A stretch of DNA of 64,000 nucleotides from an uncultured Ruminococcus sp. (GCA_902788785.1 CADALT010000010.1:1-64000), one strand, 5' to 3'; shown: positions 39,446-48,575, counted from the first letter of the stretch. A program made the numbers and translations. Notes: generated by a model not told the origin, from the sequence alone.

Positions 39446-41214
39446 GAGAAAACGAAGACCTGATGGCTGCCGACGAGAACATCGTCACAGTCAGGCAGCA
39501 GCTCGGTGAGATCATCGAAGATGAGCGCATTGCCGAGATACTGGGTGCGGACTGCGTGACCCACCTGAAGGAGTTCGGAGCACTGGTGGACAAAAAGTGC
39601 GAAGAGCCTTTCACACTGGTCATACTGGGCGAGTTCAAGCGTGGCAAGAGTACCATCATAAACGCTCTGCTGGGCAAAAAGCTTGCGCCTATAAATGTTA
39701 CACCCGAAACCTATACCATAAACGAAATATCCTTCGGACACACCCAGACCGTTGAGGCGATACTGGAGAACGGTCAGCGTGTGCCGCTGGTACTGGCAGA
39801 TATAACCAGAGAAAATCTGGAAAAGCGCATGAAGCTCTTCCCTGCGAAGATAAGCTGTGTGCAGATAAAGGACAATTCGCCGATACTGAGAAATATCAGG
39901 ATCGTTGATACACCGGGTCTGTCCGACCTTGAGGACCTGGACAAGCAGGTGCAGGACTATATAGTTAATGCTGATGCTATAATGTATGCAGCATCCTGTC
40001 TGCTGCCCTTCTCGGAGACAGAGCAGGTGTTCCTGGCGACCCATGTACAGCCCCAGAGATTCGGTATGCTGTACGTGCTGGTCAATATGATAGATGCTCT
40101 GGGCGGCATGAACGATGTAAACAAGATCATGCGCAGGTTCAGGAATATCGCAGAGAGGATAGTGCCAAATGCGATAGTATACGGCATAAGCGGCGGCGAT
40201 GAGTTAAGGCGCAGACTGGGCGAGCCAAGGGGCGATGACAAGGGCATCAGAGAGTTCTACGAGACACAGTTCATGCAGTTTGAACAGTCGCTGAAACGTG
40301 ATATAATCATGCAGAAGGACGTTATACGCTCGAAGCGTGTGTTCACTATGCTCGATCAGATGCACTCGGAGATCAGCACAAGATTGCAGATCATCAGCGA
40401 GATGGCTGAGCTCGACAAGCAGAAGCTCGAAGAAAAGGCAAGAGAGTTTGAAGAACAGTGCGAGGTACTGGCGGCTGAGCTGGAAAAGCGCAAGCCCACG
40501 CTGCACCTCTCGATACTGGAAATGCAGCAGGAAGCCGAGACATGGATGTACGAGTTCTTTGCAAAGCTCAGGACAAGCATACTGGAATGCAGGTCAAAGG
40601 ACGAGAACGGCGAGGATATTTACAACTCGGAGGATATAGAGAAGTATTTCTACTCGTTCCTGATGGAAAAGGTCGGCGAGGCTTACAGGACGTGCATAGA
40701 GTGCCACAGAGATGCTATAACAGAGCTTACCGACAAGATGAGCAGACAGCTGGCACAGGCACTGGGTATAGCCAATATAACCGACGCAGGCAAGGCACCC
40801 TCGGTGGAAAGACTGATGATGTCTGCCAACAAGAACGTCACAAGAAGCGTTATGGGCGTGCGTATGTTCGGCACCAGCGAGAATTTCTCACCCGGGGCTA
40901 TGACCATATTCAGCAGCATAATGAAGAAGAAAAAGCAGACCGATATAATAGATATCGCTCTGGAGAACTACGACCAGATCAGGATAAACATCGTCAAGGA
41001 TATAAAGACGGTTTATCAGGACCTGGAGGTAAAAGCAATTTCAAGGCTGGACAGCCTGTATCAGTATCAGGTGGAGCTCAGCAGAAATGCGCTCAATCAG
41101 GCACAGGAAATGGTGGACAGCGGCGACAACGAAGAACTGGTGGCTACACTTTCGGACGCACTCAAACGTCTGGAAGCACCACGCCGTATACTGGACGAAA
41201 ATCTTCCTGCATGA
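39442..41214 (+). CDS. Second dynamin-like GTPase, without a membrane hairpin
   Basis: The product has 590 residues. The GTPase domain has P-loop 'GEFKRGKST' (about 53-61), G2 threonine in 'NVTPETYTINE' and G3 'DTPGLSD' (about 156-162). From about residue 280 the protein is mainly long coiled-coil helices ('LDKQKLEEKAREFEEQCEV'). Unlike the partner encoded two genes upstream it has no hydrophobic paddle, so it probably reaches membranes through that partner, like paired bacterial dynamins such as the DynA/DynB or LeoABC types. The ATG overlaps the preceding stop. Confidence 0.9.
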   Translation: MRENEDLMAADENIVTVRQQLGEIIEDERIAEILGADCVTHLKEFGALVDKKCEEPFTLVILGEFKRGKSTIINALLGKKLAPINVTPETYTINEISFGHTQTVEAILENGQRVPLVLADITRENLEKRMKLFPAKISCVQIKDNSPILRNIRIVDTPGLSDLEDLDKQVQDYIVNADAIMYAASCLLPFSETEQVFLATHVQPQRFGMLYVLVNMIDALGGMNDVNKIMRRFRNIAERIVPNAIVYGISGGDELRRRLGEPRGDDKGIREFYETQFMQFEQSLKRDIIMQKDVIRSKRVFTMLDQMHSEISTRLQIISEMAELDKQKLEEKAREFEEQCEVLAAELEKRKPTLHLSILEMQQEAETWMYEFFAKLRTSILECRSKDENGEDIYNSEDIEKYFYSFLMEKVGEAYRTCIECHRDAITELTDKMSRQLAQALGIANITDAGKAPSVERLMMSANKNVTRSVMGVRMFGTSENFSPGAMTIFSSIMKKKKQTDIIDIALENYDQIRINIVKDIKTVYQDLEVKAISRLDSLYQYQVELSRNALNQAQEMVDSGDNEELVATLSDALKRLEAPRRILDENLPA

Positions 41215-41226
41215 CCGAATACAAGC

Positions 41227-41253
41227 AAAGGCGAGGGCGACCTCGCCTTTTTT
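41227..41253 (+). terminator. Terminator of the dynamin operon
   Basis: AAAGGCGAGG and CCTCGCCTTT with a four-base loop and a T-run; a strong intrinsic terminator 13 bases after the stop codon. Confidence 0.92.
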
Positions 41254-41334
41254 ATTTAACGGCATATTCGGGCGTGACTGCATATATCTATAGTAAAGTG
41301 CATAACTCGAACAGCAAAATGTTCGGTGTTTTTT

Positions 41335-41358
41335 ATCGGTTAGTAGAAACTAACCGAT
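41335..41358. promoter_or_regulatory. DtxR/MntR-like operator 1 before the ZIP gene
   Basis: ATCGGTTAGT, AGAA and ACTAACCGAT form a perfect 10-bp inverted repeat immediately upstream of the -35 box. The GGTTAGT/ACTAACC half-sites recall the TTAGGTTAG-CTAACCTAA boxes of DtxR-type metal regulators. Confidence 0.55.
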
Positions 41359-41363
41359 AGTCA

Positions 41364-41392
41364 TTGACTTTTACAGTTAGCGGTGGTATACT
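41364..41392 (+). promoter_or_regulatory. Promoter of the ZIP transporter gene
   Basis: TTGACT (41364-41369), 17 bases and TATACT (41387-41392). Confidence 0.7.
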
Positions 41393-41421
41393 TATATTGG
41401 ACGACAGGAAAATGGTCGTAA

Positions 41422-41469
41422 AGGCAACACCGCACAACCAACGGCTAACGCCTTTGTACGGTGTTGCCT
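41422..41469 (+). promoter_or_regulatory. Hairpin in the ZIP leader
   Basis: AGGCAACACCG and CGGTGTTGCCT form a perfect 11-bp stem around a 26-base loop; no T-run follows, so it is a leader structure rather than a terminator. Confidence 0.55.
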
Positions 41470-41483
41470 GAAAAATAAAGTTA

Positions 41484-41501
41484 GGTTAGTTTATACTAAC
41501 C
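41484..41501. promoter_or_regulatory. DtxR/MntR-like operator 2 before the ZIP gene
   Basis: GGTTAGT, TTAT and ACTAACC repeat the half-sites of operator 1 with the same four-base spacer, here overlapping the leader just ahead of the ribosome site. Confidence 0.55.
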
Positions 41502-41521
41502 ACATAGAGAGGGGAACACAT

Positions 41522-42316
41522 ATGAATGAGATAAAACAAACGGCAGAGGGGCTGCTGGTGCCTTTTCTGGGGACATCGCTGGGAGCTTGCTGCGTACTGT
41601 TCATGAAAAACGAGTTAAGTGTAACGGTGCAGAGGATACTTACGGGATTTGCCGCAGGAGTAATGGTGGCAGCAAGCGTATGGAGCCTGTTGATGCCTGC
41701 GCTGGAACAGTCCGAGGCGACCATGGGCAGGCTTGCTTTCATACCTGCGTCGGTGGGATTTCTGATAGGCATATTCTTCCTGCTGGTGCTTGACAAGCTG
41801 ATACCGCATTTACATTTTTACAGTGAACAGGCAGAGGGTCTGCCTGCGAAAAGTCTCACAAGGAACACCATGATGCTGCTGGCGGTAACGCTGCACAACA
41901 TTCCCGAGGGAATGGCAGTAGGTGTGGTTTACGCAGGACTTATCTCAGGAAGCACGGGCATAACCGCAGCAGGTGCATTTGCGCTGGCGGCAGGCATAGC
42001 TATACAGAATTTTCCCGAGGGCGCAATAATCTCAATGCCGCTGCACGGCGACGGAATGAGCCGTGGAAAGGCGTGTGTGATGGGAATACTCTCGGGGGCG
42101 GTGGAGCCTGTGGGAGCGTTCATAACCATTCTCGCAGCCAGTGCGGTAGTGCCTGCGATGCCGTACCTTTTAAGCTTTGCGGCAGGGGCTATGATATACG
42201 TCGTGGTGGAAGAGCTTATACCCGAGATGTCCTCGGGCGAACACTCGAACATCGGAACGATCTCGTTTGCCTTTGGATTTGTGGTAATGATGATACTTGA
42301 TGTGGCACTGGGATAG
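41522..42316 (+). CDS. ZIP-family metal transporter
   Basis: A 264-residue membrane protein with about eight helices. The two metal-binding helices are clear: 'VTLHNIPEGMAVGV' (about 122-135) and 'IQNFPEGAIISMPL' (about 161-174), both with the HNxPEG/QNxPEG motif of ZIP proteins of the ZupT/gufA group. These carry Zn2+, Fe2+ or Mn2+ into the cytoplasm. The ATG follows GAGAGGGG. Two identical inverted repeats in the promoter region suggest repression by a metal-sensing regulator, which fits a metal importer. Confidence 0.95.
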   Translation: MNEIKQTAEGLLVPFLGTSLGACCVLFMKNELSVTVQRILTGFAAGVMVAASVWSLLMPALEQSEATMGRLAFIPASVGFLIGIFFLLVLDKLIPHLHFYSEQAEGLPAKSLTRNTMMLLAVTLHNIPEGMAVGVVYAGLISGSTGITAAGAFALAAGIAIQNFPEGAIISMPLHGDGMSRGKACVMGILSGAVEPVGAFITILAASAVVPAMPYLLSFAAGAMIYVVVEELIPEMSSGEHSNIGTISFAFGFVVMMILDVALG

Positions 42317-42324
42317 AAACAGCA

Positions 42325-42356
42325 AGCCCCGAAGCGTTTCAAAATGCTTCGGGGCT
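42325..42356. terminator. Bidirectional terminator between ZIP and MFS genes
   Basis: AGCCCCGAAGC and GCTTCGGGGCT form an 11-bp stem followed by TTTTTAT on the plus strand; the MFS gene converges from the other side. Confidence 0.82.
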
Positions 42357-42368
42357 GTTTTTATATGT

Positions 42369-43454
42369 TTACCAATGGGTGAAGAAGAAGCCTGCAAGGG
42401 GTGAGAGGACTATCATTATCAGCGAAAAGCTGAGGGACTCCACCGAGGTGAGGGTAGCTCGCTGTTCGGAGGGGAACATATTCTGGAGCTTGACGTTGGT
42501 ACGCACTTGCAGGGCATCGTCGCCCACGGCGGCTAAAAATCCGCCTGCTGCCATGATGAGGCAGTGGGGGGAATGCTCTGCCAGTATGCCCAGCAGCACC
42601 AGACCTATGGTAAAGGCGAACACGGTCTTATACCTGGGCTTGGTGACTTTGAGGATAAGCTTTGAGCCGACGACTCCGCCAAGTGACATAGTAAGCAGTG
42701 CTAAGCCCAGCGCCCATCTTGGTATGCCACGCTCGGGCAGTTTAGCCTGCAAGAAGAACAGGAGCAGTATATCAAGTGCTCCCACCAGCGAGTTGCAAAG
42801 CATAAGTCCCATGGCACGCTTGGCATCTTTAAGGAAAGCGAGGCTCTTCCTGATGCAGGCTATGAGCCTTTGGGTGATGCTGCCCGTATCACGGTCGCCT
42901 ATGGTGACTTCTCTCAGCGTTGCCAGCACAGCGAACTGTAGGGCGCATATAACGAGGTCAAGACCATATGCGAGCCGGTACCCTATGGTCAGGGCAAAAC
43001 CTGCACAGAGGGTGGATATGCCGTCAAATACACGATATATTATGAGCTGGTCGGATTCATACTTATCAAAGCCGCTTTCTTTATTCACGAGCTTCATGGA
43101 GTCATAAGCCAGCGCATCGCCCGAGCCCGAGGCGAAATTATATCCCAGAGCATTGAACGCCACGGACAGGCAGACCATAGCCAGCGAGTTTGAGAAGATC
43201 ATGACGGTATTGGCTATCATGGTCATGAGGGTACTGATGAGCAGCATTTTCTTTCTGCCGAACACATCGGCGAGTATGCCCGAGGGCAGTTCAAACATTA
43301 TGCTGACCGCATGGAAGATAGTTTCTGCGAAGCCTATCTCCACAAGACTGAAGCCACGGGCGCTGAGTATAGCGACCCATGCACCTGTCAGCGAGAGGTT
43401 CCCCAGTATCGAGGACGTATAGAGTTTTCTGATCTGATCTTTTAATTTAAACAT
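42369..43454 (-). CDS. Major facilitator superfamily transporter
   Basis: The 361-residue protein has ten to twelve hydrophobic helices. The MFS loop signature appears in modified form as 'GILADVFGRKKMLLIS' (about 58-73), and the second half has 'GLALLTMSLGGVVGSKLIL'. It belongs to the drug-efflux-like branch, but the substrate is unknown. It is slightly short for the family (usually near 400), mainly because the loops are short; the ends look natural. A leader of about 300 bases (43455-43757) has a terminator and no other gene. Confidence 0.85.
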   Translation of the reverse strand: MFKLKDQIRKLYTSSILGNLSLTGAWVAILSARGFSLVEIGFAETIFHAVSIMFELPSGILADVFGRKKMLLISTLMTMIANTVMIFSNSLAMVCLSVAFNALGYNFASGSGDALAYDSMKLVNKESGFDKYESDQLIIYRVFDGISTLCAGFALTIGYRLAYGLDLVICALQFAVLATLREVTIGDRDTGSITQRLIACIRKSLAFLKDAKRAMGLMLCNSLVGALDILLLFFLQAKLPERGIPRWALGLALLTMSLGGVVGSKLILKVTKPRYKTVFAFTIGLVLLGILAEHSPHCLIMAAGGFLAAVGDDALQVRTNVKLQNMFPSEQRATLTSVESLSFSLIMIVLSPLAGFFFTHW

Positions 43455-43708
43455 AAAAATATCTCCTTAACTATAATAAAATAAACGTTAAGAAGATAAT
43501 GCGCATATATTCAATTGCAGAAAAAACTATTTAAAAGTCAGACTATTTCTGCAAAAGGGCGCACTATCCCCGTAAAAGGGAAAAATGTATCCTTTTGTCA
43601 GCTGTACGTTACGAATTATTTTGTACATAGTCCGACCGTTCCTTTCACAATTATCTTATGTAATTATACCACACTTCCCTGCCCTTGTCAAGGAGTTCAC
43701 CATAAAAA

Positions 43709-43735
43709 ACGCCTTTCCCGTTATGGGAAAGGCGT
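43709..43735 (-). terminator. Terminator of the UgpC/MsmX-type ATPase gene
   Basis: ACGCCTTTCCC and GGGAAAGGCGT form a perfect 11-bp stem with a five-base loop, followed by a T-run on the minus strand. Confidence 0.85.
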
Positions 43736-43757
43736 AAATATCATCAATAGGGATGTA

Positions 43758-44885
43758 TCAGTTTACAACAGACTTCTCTGTTTCCTTATCGAAGATGTGG
43801 ATCCTGTTAGGATCGATAGCAACCTCGATCTCGTCCTGAGGTCTAGCTGTAGATCTGGGCGATACTCTTGCGGTCAGGTTAATACCCTCGCAGTTCAGGT
43901 ACAGATATGTCTCAGCACCCATCATTTCGGTAACTTCTACCATGCACTTGAACTTACCTGTTGTAGCGTTGGAGAGGAACATCTCCTCATCGTGGATGCA
44001 CTCAGGTCTGATACCCAGAACAACTTCCTGCTCTACCAGTGGCTCAAGTACCTCGGGATCTGCCTTAGCAGCAGGTACGATAACCTCGTACTTAGTACCC
44101 TTCTCTGCACCGAACTCAACTACATAGTTGCCGTCCTTCTTCAGCAGTCTGCCGTCGATGAAGTTCATCTGAGGTGAACCGATGAAGCCTGCAACGAACT
44201 GGTTTACAGGGTTGTTGTACAGGTTTGTAGGTGTATCTATCTGCTGGATGTAACCATCCTTCATAACTACGATACGGTCGCCCATTGTCATAGCCTCTGT
44301 CTGGTCATGAGTAACGTAGATGAATGTTGTACCCAGCTTCTTGTGGAGCTTGGAGATCTCAGTTCTCATCTGTGCTCTCAGCTTAGCGTCCAGGTTGGAA
44401 AGAGGCTCGTCGAGCAGGAATACCTTAGGCTCACGAACGATTGCTCTACCCAGAGCCACACGCTGTCTCTGACCACCGGAAAGTGCCTTAGGCTTTCTGT
44501 CCAGCAGGTGAGCGATGTCGAGTATTCTTGCAGCTTCCTCGACCTTTCTTGCGATCTCCTCCTTGGGGACCTTTCTCAGCTTCAGACCGAATGCCATGTT
44601 ATCGAATACTGTCATATGAGGATACAGAGCATAGTTCTGGAAAACCATTGCGATATCTCTGTCCTTAGGAGCTACGTCATTTACCAGTGTGTCGCCTATG
44701 TACAGCTCACCCTCACTGATCTCTTCCAGACCTGCGATCATTCTCAGTGTTGTGGACTTACCGCAACCTGAAGGACCTACCAGGATGATGAACTCCTTAT
44801 CCTTGATCTCGATGTTGAAGTCGGAAACGGCGATTACACCGCCGGCATACTTCTTATAAATTTCTCTTAATGATACACTTGCCAT
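43758..44885 (-). CDS. ugpC: Sugar ABC transporter ATPase, UgpC/MsmX type (orphan)
   Basis: The 375-residue protein is a carbohydrate-uptake ABC ATPase. Walker A 'GPSGCGKST' (about 38-46), signature '[15 protein letters not shown]', Walker B '[16 protein letters not shown]' and the C-terminal TOBE/OB regulatory domain ('[15 protein letters not shown]') are all present. No permease or binding-protein genes are adjacent. In Gram-positives such orphan MsmX-like ATPases energise several oligosaccharide importers, so this is probably a shared subunit. The ATG at 44885 follows GGGAGG. It has its own promoter (44960-44988) and terminator. Confidence 0.93.
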   Translation of the reverse strand: MASVSLREIYKKYAGGVIAVSDFNIEIKDKEFIILVGPSGCGKSTTLRMIAGLEEISEGELYIGDTLVNDVAPKDRDIAMVFQNYALYPHMTVFDNMAFGLKLRKVPKEEIARKVEEAARILDIAHLLDRKPKALSGGQRQRVALGRAIVREPKVFLLDEPLSNLDAKLRAQMRTEISKLHKKLGTTFIYVTHDQTEAMTMGDRIVVMKDGYIQQIDTPTNLYNNPVNQFVAGFIGSPQMNFIDGRLLKKDGNYVVEFGAEKGTKYEVIVPAAKADPEVLEPLVEQEVVLGIRPECIHDEEMFLSNATTGKFKCMVEVTEMMGAETYLYLNCEGINLTARVSPRSTARPQDEIEVAIDPNRIHIFDKETEKSVVN

Positions 44886-44959
44886 TAAAAAGAACCTCCC
44901 TAATGATATTTCTTCCAATACGGATCCATAAAAATTGCACCCGAATTAAGTACACTAAT

Positions 44960-44988
44960 ATCATATCAAATTTTTAACAAGGTGACAA
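44960..44988 (-). promoter_or_regulatory. Promoter of the UgpC/MsmX-type ATPase gene
   Basis: TTGTCA, 17 bases and TATGAT on the minus strand, about 70 bases before the start. Confidence 0.65.
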
Positions 44989-45069
44989 GAGTTTTTTTAA
45001 CTAAACTTTATCCTATGACTTTAGATATATTAACGAAAATGTACTATTTCTTTCCAGAAATTACCATTT

Positions 45070-45813
45070 TTACCTTTTGACTGCCAATAAATTTTCAACA
45101 TCTTTGTGCAGTATCTCCAAACACTCTCCGGGCTGTAAATCCCCATCTAAGGGCATTTCACCGATTGCGACACGTTTGAGATAAACGACTTTGTTTCCAA
45201 TTTCAGCGAACATACGTTTGATTTGATGGTACTTTCCTTCGCAAATTTTGACAGTACACTCGCAATCGTTTTCGTTAGATCCGATGAACTGTGCAGGCAG
45301 ACATTTTTCCGACTCTGCGCCTGCCCTTTCGGGACGAATGGTCATGCCTGATGCAAAAATATTCTCATAATCCGGCTGCCATGGTTTTTCAAGGCGCACG
45401 AAATAAGTCTTCTGCACATGGCTTTTCGGGGAGAGCATGGTATGGCTAAGTGCGCCGTCATCGGTAAGCAGTACAAAGCCCTCGGTATCCTTATCAAGGC
45501 GGCCTGCAGGGAAAAGCCCCTCACGCATGAGGTCATCGGGCACAAGGTCGAGCACGGTCATGCTGTCGCCCTCTTTGGTGGAGCAGACCACTCCTGCGGG
45601 CTTATTGAGCATGATATAGATATGCTTTTTATACTCGATCTTTCTGCCGTCAACGATTATCTCATCGTCCGTATCGACCTTAGCATCGGACCTTGCCATA
45701 AGCTTGCCGTTGACGGATATTTTCTTTTTAAGGCAGAGCTTTTTAACGTCCGCACGGGACACATCATAAAGCTGGGAAGCTACCAGCTTATCAAGTCTCA
45801 TTTTTTCACCCAT
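45070..45813 (-). CDS. rsuA: Pseudouridine synthase, RsuA family (16S rRNA)
   Basis: The product has 247 residues. An S4 RNA-binding domain (about 5-60, 'RLDKLVASQLYDVSRADVKKL') is followed by the catalytic domain with 'LNKPAGVVCST' and the active-site motif 'GRLDKDTEGFVLLT', whose Asp attacks the uridine. RsuA-type enzymes modify U516 of 16S rRNA. Two in-frame ATGs (45813 and 45801) both have usable sites, so the start is uncertain by four codons. It follows the gene at 45822 by eight bases and is co-transcribed with it. Confidence 0.93.
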   Translation of the reverse strand: MGEKMRLDKLVASQLYDVSRADVKKLCLKKKISVNGKLMARSDAKVDTDDEIIVDGRKIEYKKHIYIMLNKPAGVVCSTKEGDSMTVLDLVPDDLMREGLFPAGRLDKDTEGFVLLTDDGALSHTMLSPKSHVQKTYFVRLEKPWQPDYENIFASGMTIRPERAGAESEKCLPAQFIGSNENDCECTVKICEGKYHQIKRMFAEIGNKVVYLKRVAIGEMPLDGDLQPGECLEILHKDVENLLAVKR

Positions 45814-45821
45814 ATCTTCAC

Positions 45822-46307
45822 CTACTTACCCGTTAATTCCTCAAGACAGCTTTTAACATACTTCTTGTGAGCGTCTGCAAGCATCAGCACAGCCCCTGCC
45901 GCACCTATCCCGAGGAAGACCAGCGCCCCCTGCCACGAGCCGCCTGCATACGTCCCCACGGCACACAGAAGGCACAGCAGGACGAGTATCAGCGTCGAGA
46001 TATACGCATACAGCGGCTTGCGGAAATGGCCTGTGATGGTACAGCCTGTCTCGGTCTCGGTTATAGTACCAAAGAAGCCTGTGGTGCCGCCGTCACGCTT
46101 TTTCGCACGGTGATAGAACAGCTTGACCTTACTGCCGCTGCACTCGCCGTAATATATGCTCTCCTCCTTATGTTCACGCATAAAGCGTCCTGTGGACAGC
46201 ACATTCATGGAGGGGGTATATTTTACCATTTTCTTTTCAAGGCGGTTGATGACCTGTTTGCGGCTCATGGTGCTCTCGAGCACGAATTTTTCGGGTATTA
46301 CCGACAT
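45822..46307 (-). CDS. Hypothetical membrane protein (161 residues)
   Basis: A basic N-terminal cytoplasmic part (about 1-95, 'SRKQVINRLEKKMVKYTP', 'YYGECSGSKVKLFYHRAKKR') is followed by two transmembrane helices (about 100-120 and 126-146) and a short tail. I do not recognise a family. An identical CGTCTAAT box to that of the ECF-like promoters lies at about 46328-46335 on the minus strand, but the matching -35 is missing. It is the first gene of the unit with rsuA. Confidence 0.7.
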   Translation of the reverse strand: MSVIPEKFVLESTMSRKQVINRLEKKMVKYTPSMNVLSTGRFMREHKEESIYYGECSGSKVKLFYHRAKKRDGGTTGFFGTITETETGCTITGHFRKPLYAYISTLILVLLCLLCAVGTYAGGSWQGALVFLGIGAAGAVLMLADAHKKYVKSCLEELTGK

Positions 46308-46416
46308 ACAAAACGTCCTTCCGTAACTATATTAGACGACATAACTATCGTATACTGCAAAATAAAATTCAGCGCCCTTTACGCAAAGTCTGCCAAAAGG
46401 GCGCATAACATCATGT

Positions 46417-47736
46417 TTACTTTCTGCCGAGTTCGGCAAGCTCTTCATCAAGGTCCTTGAACATCTCTGCCATAAGGGCATTGGAAAAGGTATCTGTAAA
46501 GCTGTTATCCAGCTTAACTGCTACCTGTTCGCCGCTTGCCATGTTCTTCAGCTTTGCCTCGCCTGTTTCAAGCTCATTATCGCCCAGCACGAGCACGAAC
46601 TTCGAGCCGATCTTATCGGCGTATTTCATCTGGGGCTTGATACCTCTGCCCACCAGATCGTACTCAACAAAGAAGCCTTCGTCCCTGAGTTCCATGGTCA
46701 TAGCCATAGCCCTTTCGGAGGCAGCCTCGCCCATTGATGCGATATAGAGGTCACAGGTCTTGGCTTCCATGAAGTCACAGTTCTGGCTCTCCATGGTGAG
46801 TATAAGTCTTTCAAGACCCATGCCGAAGCCCAGTGCAGGCACCTGCTTGCCGCAGAGCTCGCCTATAAGACCGTCATAGCGTCCGCCTGCACATACTGTG
46901 CCCTGGGCGCCGATGTCCTTGGATATGAACTCGAACACTGTTCTTGTATAGTAATCAAGACCTCTTACGATGCGTGGATTTACCACGAAGTCGATATTCA
47001 TAAGGGAGAGGTTCTTTTTGAGCTTCTCGAAGTGGTCGTTGCACTCATCGCAGAGGTAGTCGATTATCAGGGGAGCGTCCTTGCCTATCTCCTTACAGAT
47101 GGGAGACTTACAGTCAAGGAGTCTCATGGGGTTCTTTTCAAGTCTTTCCTTGCAGGTATCGCAGAGTTCCTCACGCCTTGCGCCGAAATAGTCACGCAGA
47201 GCCTGCTGATACTTCGCCCTGCAGGTGGGACAGCCGATGGAGTTTATATTAAGCTCGATATTCTTCAAGCCTACCCTGTCCATCAGGTTCTTTGCCAGTG
47301 CTATAACATCTGCATCAGCCTTGGGGTCAGCGGTGCCGACCATCTCACAGCCGAACTGGTGGAACTCTCTGAGCCTGCCCTTCTGGACATTCTCGTGTCT
47401 GAAACAGGAGAGGATATAATAGAGCTTCTGGGGGAAGCCGTCGTTGAGGATACCGTTCTCGATAACGGCTCTCATAACGCCTGCTGTACCCTCGGGGCGC
47501 AGAGTAAACTCGCTGTCGCCCGTAGCTGTAACGGTATACATCTCCTTCTGCACCACGTCGGTAGTTTCGCCCACCGAGCGCAGGAAAAGTCCTGTTTCTT
47601 CAAAAGTAGGTACTCTTATCTCTTTAAATCCGAACTGCTCTGCGGTCTCGGAAGCGAGCTTCTCGACGGTGTGCCACTTATAAGCCTGTGCTGGCACCAC
47701 ATCGGCAGTTCCCTTTGGTCTTTGAATCATTGCCAT
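46417..47736 (-). CDS. hisS: Histidine--tRNA ligase
   Basis: This class II synthetase attaches histidine to tRNA-His. The 439-residue protein has motif 1 near 'ETAEQFGFKEIRVPTFEE', motif 2 around 'FRHENVQKGRLREFHQFG', the histidine-specific 'RGLDYYTRTVFEF' (about 260-272) and motif 3 'GFGMGLERLIL'. An uncommon cysteine cluster (CPTC, CDTC, CDEC between about 168 and 235) suggests an inserted zinc-binding loop. The ATG follows GGAGGT. I saw no T-box specifier/antiterminator elements in the leader, unlike many clostridial synthetase genes. Confidence 0.96.
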   Translation of the reverse strand: MAMIQRPKGTADVVPAQAYKWHTVEKLASETAEQFGFKEIRVPTFEETGLFLRSVGETTDVVQKEMYTVTATGDSEFTLRPEGTAGVMRAVIENGILNDGFPQKLYYILSCFRHENVQKGRLREFHQFGCEMVGTADPKADADVIALAKNLMDRVGLKNIELNINSIGCPTCRAKYQQALRDYFGARREELCDTCKERLEKNPMRLLDCKSPICKEIGKDAPLIIDYLCDECNDHFEKLKKNLSLMNIDFVVNPRIVRGLDYYTRTVFEFISKDIGAQGTVCAGGRYDGLIGELCGKQVPALGFGMGLERLILTMESQNCDFMEAKTCDLYIASMGEAASERAMAMTMELRDEGFFVEYDLVGRGIKPQMKYADKIGSKFVLVLGDNELETGEAKLKNMASGEQVAVKLDNSFTDTFSNALMAEMFKDLDEELAELGRK

Positions 47737-47914
47737 TTTTCATTTACCTCCATTTATCGTAAGCCCTTGTCGGGGGCAACTCATATTCTATCTTTTATAT
47801 CTGCTCGGGGCAGCGACAGTATGTCGTGGCTGACTTCCCCACTGTTCATGCATGATACGCAAGCTTGCTTTTATTCTCATACCGTCACCTCCAAAAGACA
47901 GTTTTATCTTGTGG

Positions 47915-48514
47915 TCAGACTTCTTCATCGTCAATAAGACCCACTCTTATATAATAACCGAATTTTCTCCATTCGTCAAGTGCTGTTTGCCTGCCTTTGT
48001 CAGTTTTATACCAATTTTCTTTTGTGGCAGAGCCTTTTTGCACGGGACATGGAATAAAATCATACTCGGGCATGAGTTTTTTTGCCATACACATCGCCCT
48101 GCGCATATGGTAAGCGGTGGTGACCAGTATTATTTTTTTGCCCTTTGGGAGTTGACCTGTCAGCAGTTCACCCGAGAACCTGAAATTCTCGACAGTGTTC
48201 GCCGAGCGTTTTTCGGCAAGTATATCACTTTCGGGAATCCCCATAGAAAGTGCGACTCTTTTCATGCTCTCCCATTCAGCCATCTCGCCCAAAGAAGTTT
48301 CCTGCACCTGACCTCCACTCAGAAGCATCTGCGGTGCTTTGCCCTCCTTATACAGCCGCACAGCCTCGGGCACACGGTAGTCGCAGGCTTTCCTGCTGCC
48401 CAGCACCATTATAAGGTCAGCAGAGCTGCCGTCATAATCAAGGCCGTCATACAGCAGCCTCTGTATATCTTCGTCACACGGACATTCTTTCAACAATTCG
48501 GATATTTTCATGCA
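47915..48514 (-). CDS. YdcF/SanA-like DUF218 protein
   Basis: The 199-residue protein has the ElyC/SanA/YdcF fold: 'LIMVLGSRKACDYRVPEAVRLY' in two parts (about 33-55), 'MLLSGGQ', 'ESDILAEKRSANTVENFRFS' (about 100-119) and 'ILVTTAYHMRRA' (about 135-146). Family members bind nucleotides or act in envelope polysaccharide metabolism; YdcF binds S-adenosylmethionine. It has no membrane anchor, so it is the cytoplasmic form. The ATG at 48514 follows AAAGGAG. It lies downstream of mgsA beyond a terminator. Confidence 0.88.
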   Translation of the reverse strand, partial: CMKISELLKECPCDEDIQRLLYDGLDYDGSSADLIMVLGSRKACDYRVPEAVRLYKEGKAPQMLLSGGQVQETSLGEMAEWESMKRVALSMGIPESDILAEKRSANTVENFRFSGELLTGQLPKGKKIILVTTAYHMRRAMCMAKKLMPEYDFIPCPVQKGSATKENWYKTDKGRQTALDEWRKFGYYIRVGLIDDEEV

Positions 48515-48536
48515 TACTCCTTTATCCGCACAAAAA

Positions 48537-48562
48537 ATCGGCAAACAAAAGCGTTTGCCGAT
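48537..48562 (-). terminator. Terminator after mgsA
   Basis: ATCGGCAAAC and GTTTGCCGAT form a perfect 10-bp stem with a six-base loop, followed by TTTTTT on the minus strand. Confidence 0.88.
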
Positions 48563-48575
48563 GTTCTGTCAATTA

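Noticed and set aside
26767..42356. Recurring CCCCGAAGC..GCTTCGGGG hairpins (26767, 27067, 33993, 35855, 42325) as a mobile repeat
   Set aside because: Each sits right after a gene or as a duplicate of one and is followed by T-rich DNA, so they are best read as a favoured terminator sequence of this genome.
46328..46335. Fourth ECF-like promoter before the gene at 45822
   Set aside because: The CGTCTAAT box is present, but there is no GTAACC at the 16-base distance seen in the three accepted copies.
47737..47914. T-box leader before hisS
   Set aside because: I looked for the conserved antiterminator and a histidine specifier loop and did not find them.
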